Shown piece after piece: positions 5,307 to 5,440 of a stretch of DNA of 5,440 nt (the first letter of the stretch is position 1; each line of letters opens with the position of its first letter). Source of the DNA: Eubacterium sp. (GTDB lineage Bacteria; Bacillota; Clostridia; Lachnospirales; Lachnospiraceae); contig DOVJ01000047.1 in NCBI GenBank assembly GCA_003520145.1, forward strand, positions 1-5,440, given 5' to 3'. The notes beneath the pieces were generated by a model that had not been told where the DNA came from, did no database searches, and saw only the letters and a program-made list of their open reading frames with translations. The translations under genes were made by a program, and so were the position numbers.

Positions 5307-5440
5307 ATGTCGTTTTTTGGCAAAATATTTAATACGGAAAAAGAAGAAAATAATGCTTTGACCAAAGAACAGAAGCAGATTGAAAAGAAGCTGAAAAAGC
5401 TAAATCATATGAAATATGGTGACAAGAAAACATTATCTGC
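5307..5440 (+). CDS. Unrecognised lysine-rich protein, cut by the window end
   Basis: The first 44 residues of an open frame are visible, starting MSFFGKIFN and continuing with a highly charged, probably helical or coiled-coil segment (EKEENNALTKEQKQIEKKLKKL, about residues 11-32). The start is supported by GGGAGGA at 5291-5297, 9 bases before the ATG, and by an upstream promoter with a leader. A short hydrophobic-aromatic head followed by a charged helix is common in small cytoplasmic proteins and gives no function. I do not recognise the family from this fragment. Confidence 0.7.
   Translation, partial: MSFFGKIFNTEKEENNALTKEQKQIEKKLKKLNHMKYGDKKTLS

Noticed and set aside
5251..5361. Small open frame starting at ATG 5251 (begins MSLKKSVAMQSQYWEEYK), overlapping the last gene
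   Set aside because: The GGGGGAGG tract touches the ATG with no spacing, the frame overlaps a better-supported start at 5307, and its lysine-rich tail is just the A-rich sequence read in another frame.

Overview
The window looks like chromosomal DNA from a Gram-positive anaerobe of the Clostridia, most likely the Lachnospiraceae. This rests on an AT-rich sequence, textbook AAGGAGGTGA ribosome-binding sites, several TTGACx-N17-TATAAT promoters, a rubrerythrin of the anaerobic oxidative-stress type, and a FliD-like flagellar protein. No ribosomal or tRNA marker is present, so the family assignment is inference.

Layout, all genes on the + strand: (1) the 3' part of rubrerythrin (1-496), followed by a compact intrinsic terminator. 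(2) A single-gene unit (about 611-2046) encoding an AlbA_2 / GHKL-ATPase / winged-helix protein. Its promoter is overlaid by four copies of a CGAATATTCG palindrome. (3) A 210-bp intergenic segment where a long hairpin with a T-tract overlaps the -35 element of the next promoter. (4) A 419-residue FliD-like protein (2257-3516) with its own sigma-A-type promoter and a strong terminator. (5) A two-gene AbiE-type toxin-antitoxin operon: AbiEi antitoxin/repressor at 3675-4289 overlapping AbiEii nucleotidyltransferase at 4286-5092. It has its own near-consensus promoter. (6) A further promoter, a leader of about 119 nt with possible secondary structure, and the first 44 codons of an unrecognised lysine-rich protein (5307-5440, cut by the window end).

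The genes form a series of independent transcription units rather than one pathway. Rubrerythrin and the FliD-like gene write lysine almost only as AAG. The AlbA_2 gene and especially AbiEii use AAA heavily (14 of 20 lysines in AbiEii). This suggests older resident genes interleaved with acquired accessory genes.

The points most worth a second look are the operator array over the AlbA_2 gene promoter, which predicts autoregulation with a very specific site; signs that the AbiEii toxin has lost its N-terminus through a small deletion, leaving the old start codon and ribosome-binding site behind; and the possibly structured leader before the last gene. I found no CRISPR array, rRNA, tRNA, transposase or attachment site, and no convincing wholly new multi-gene system.
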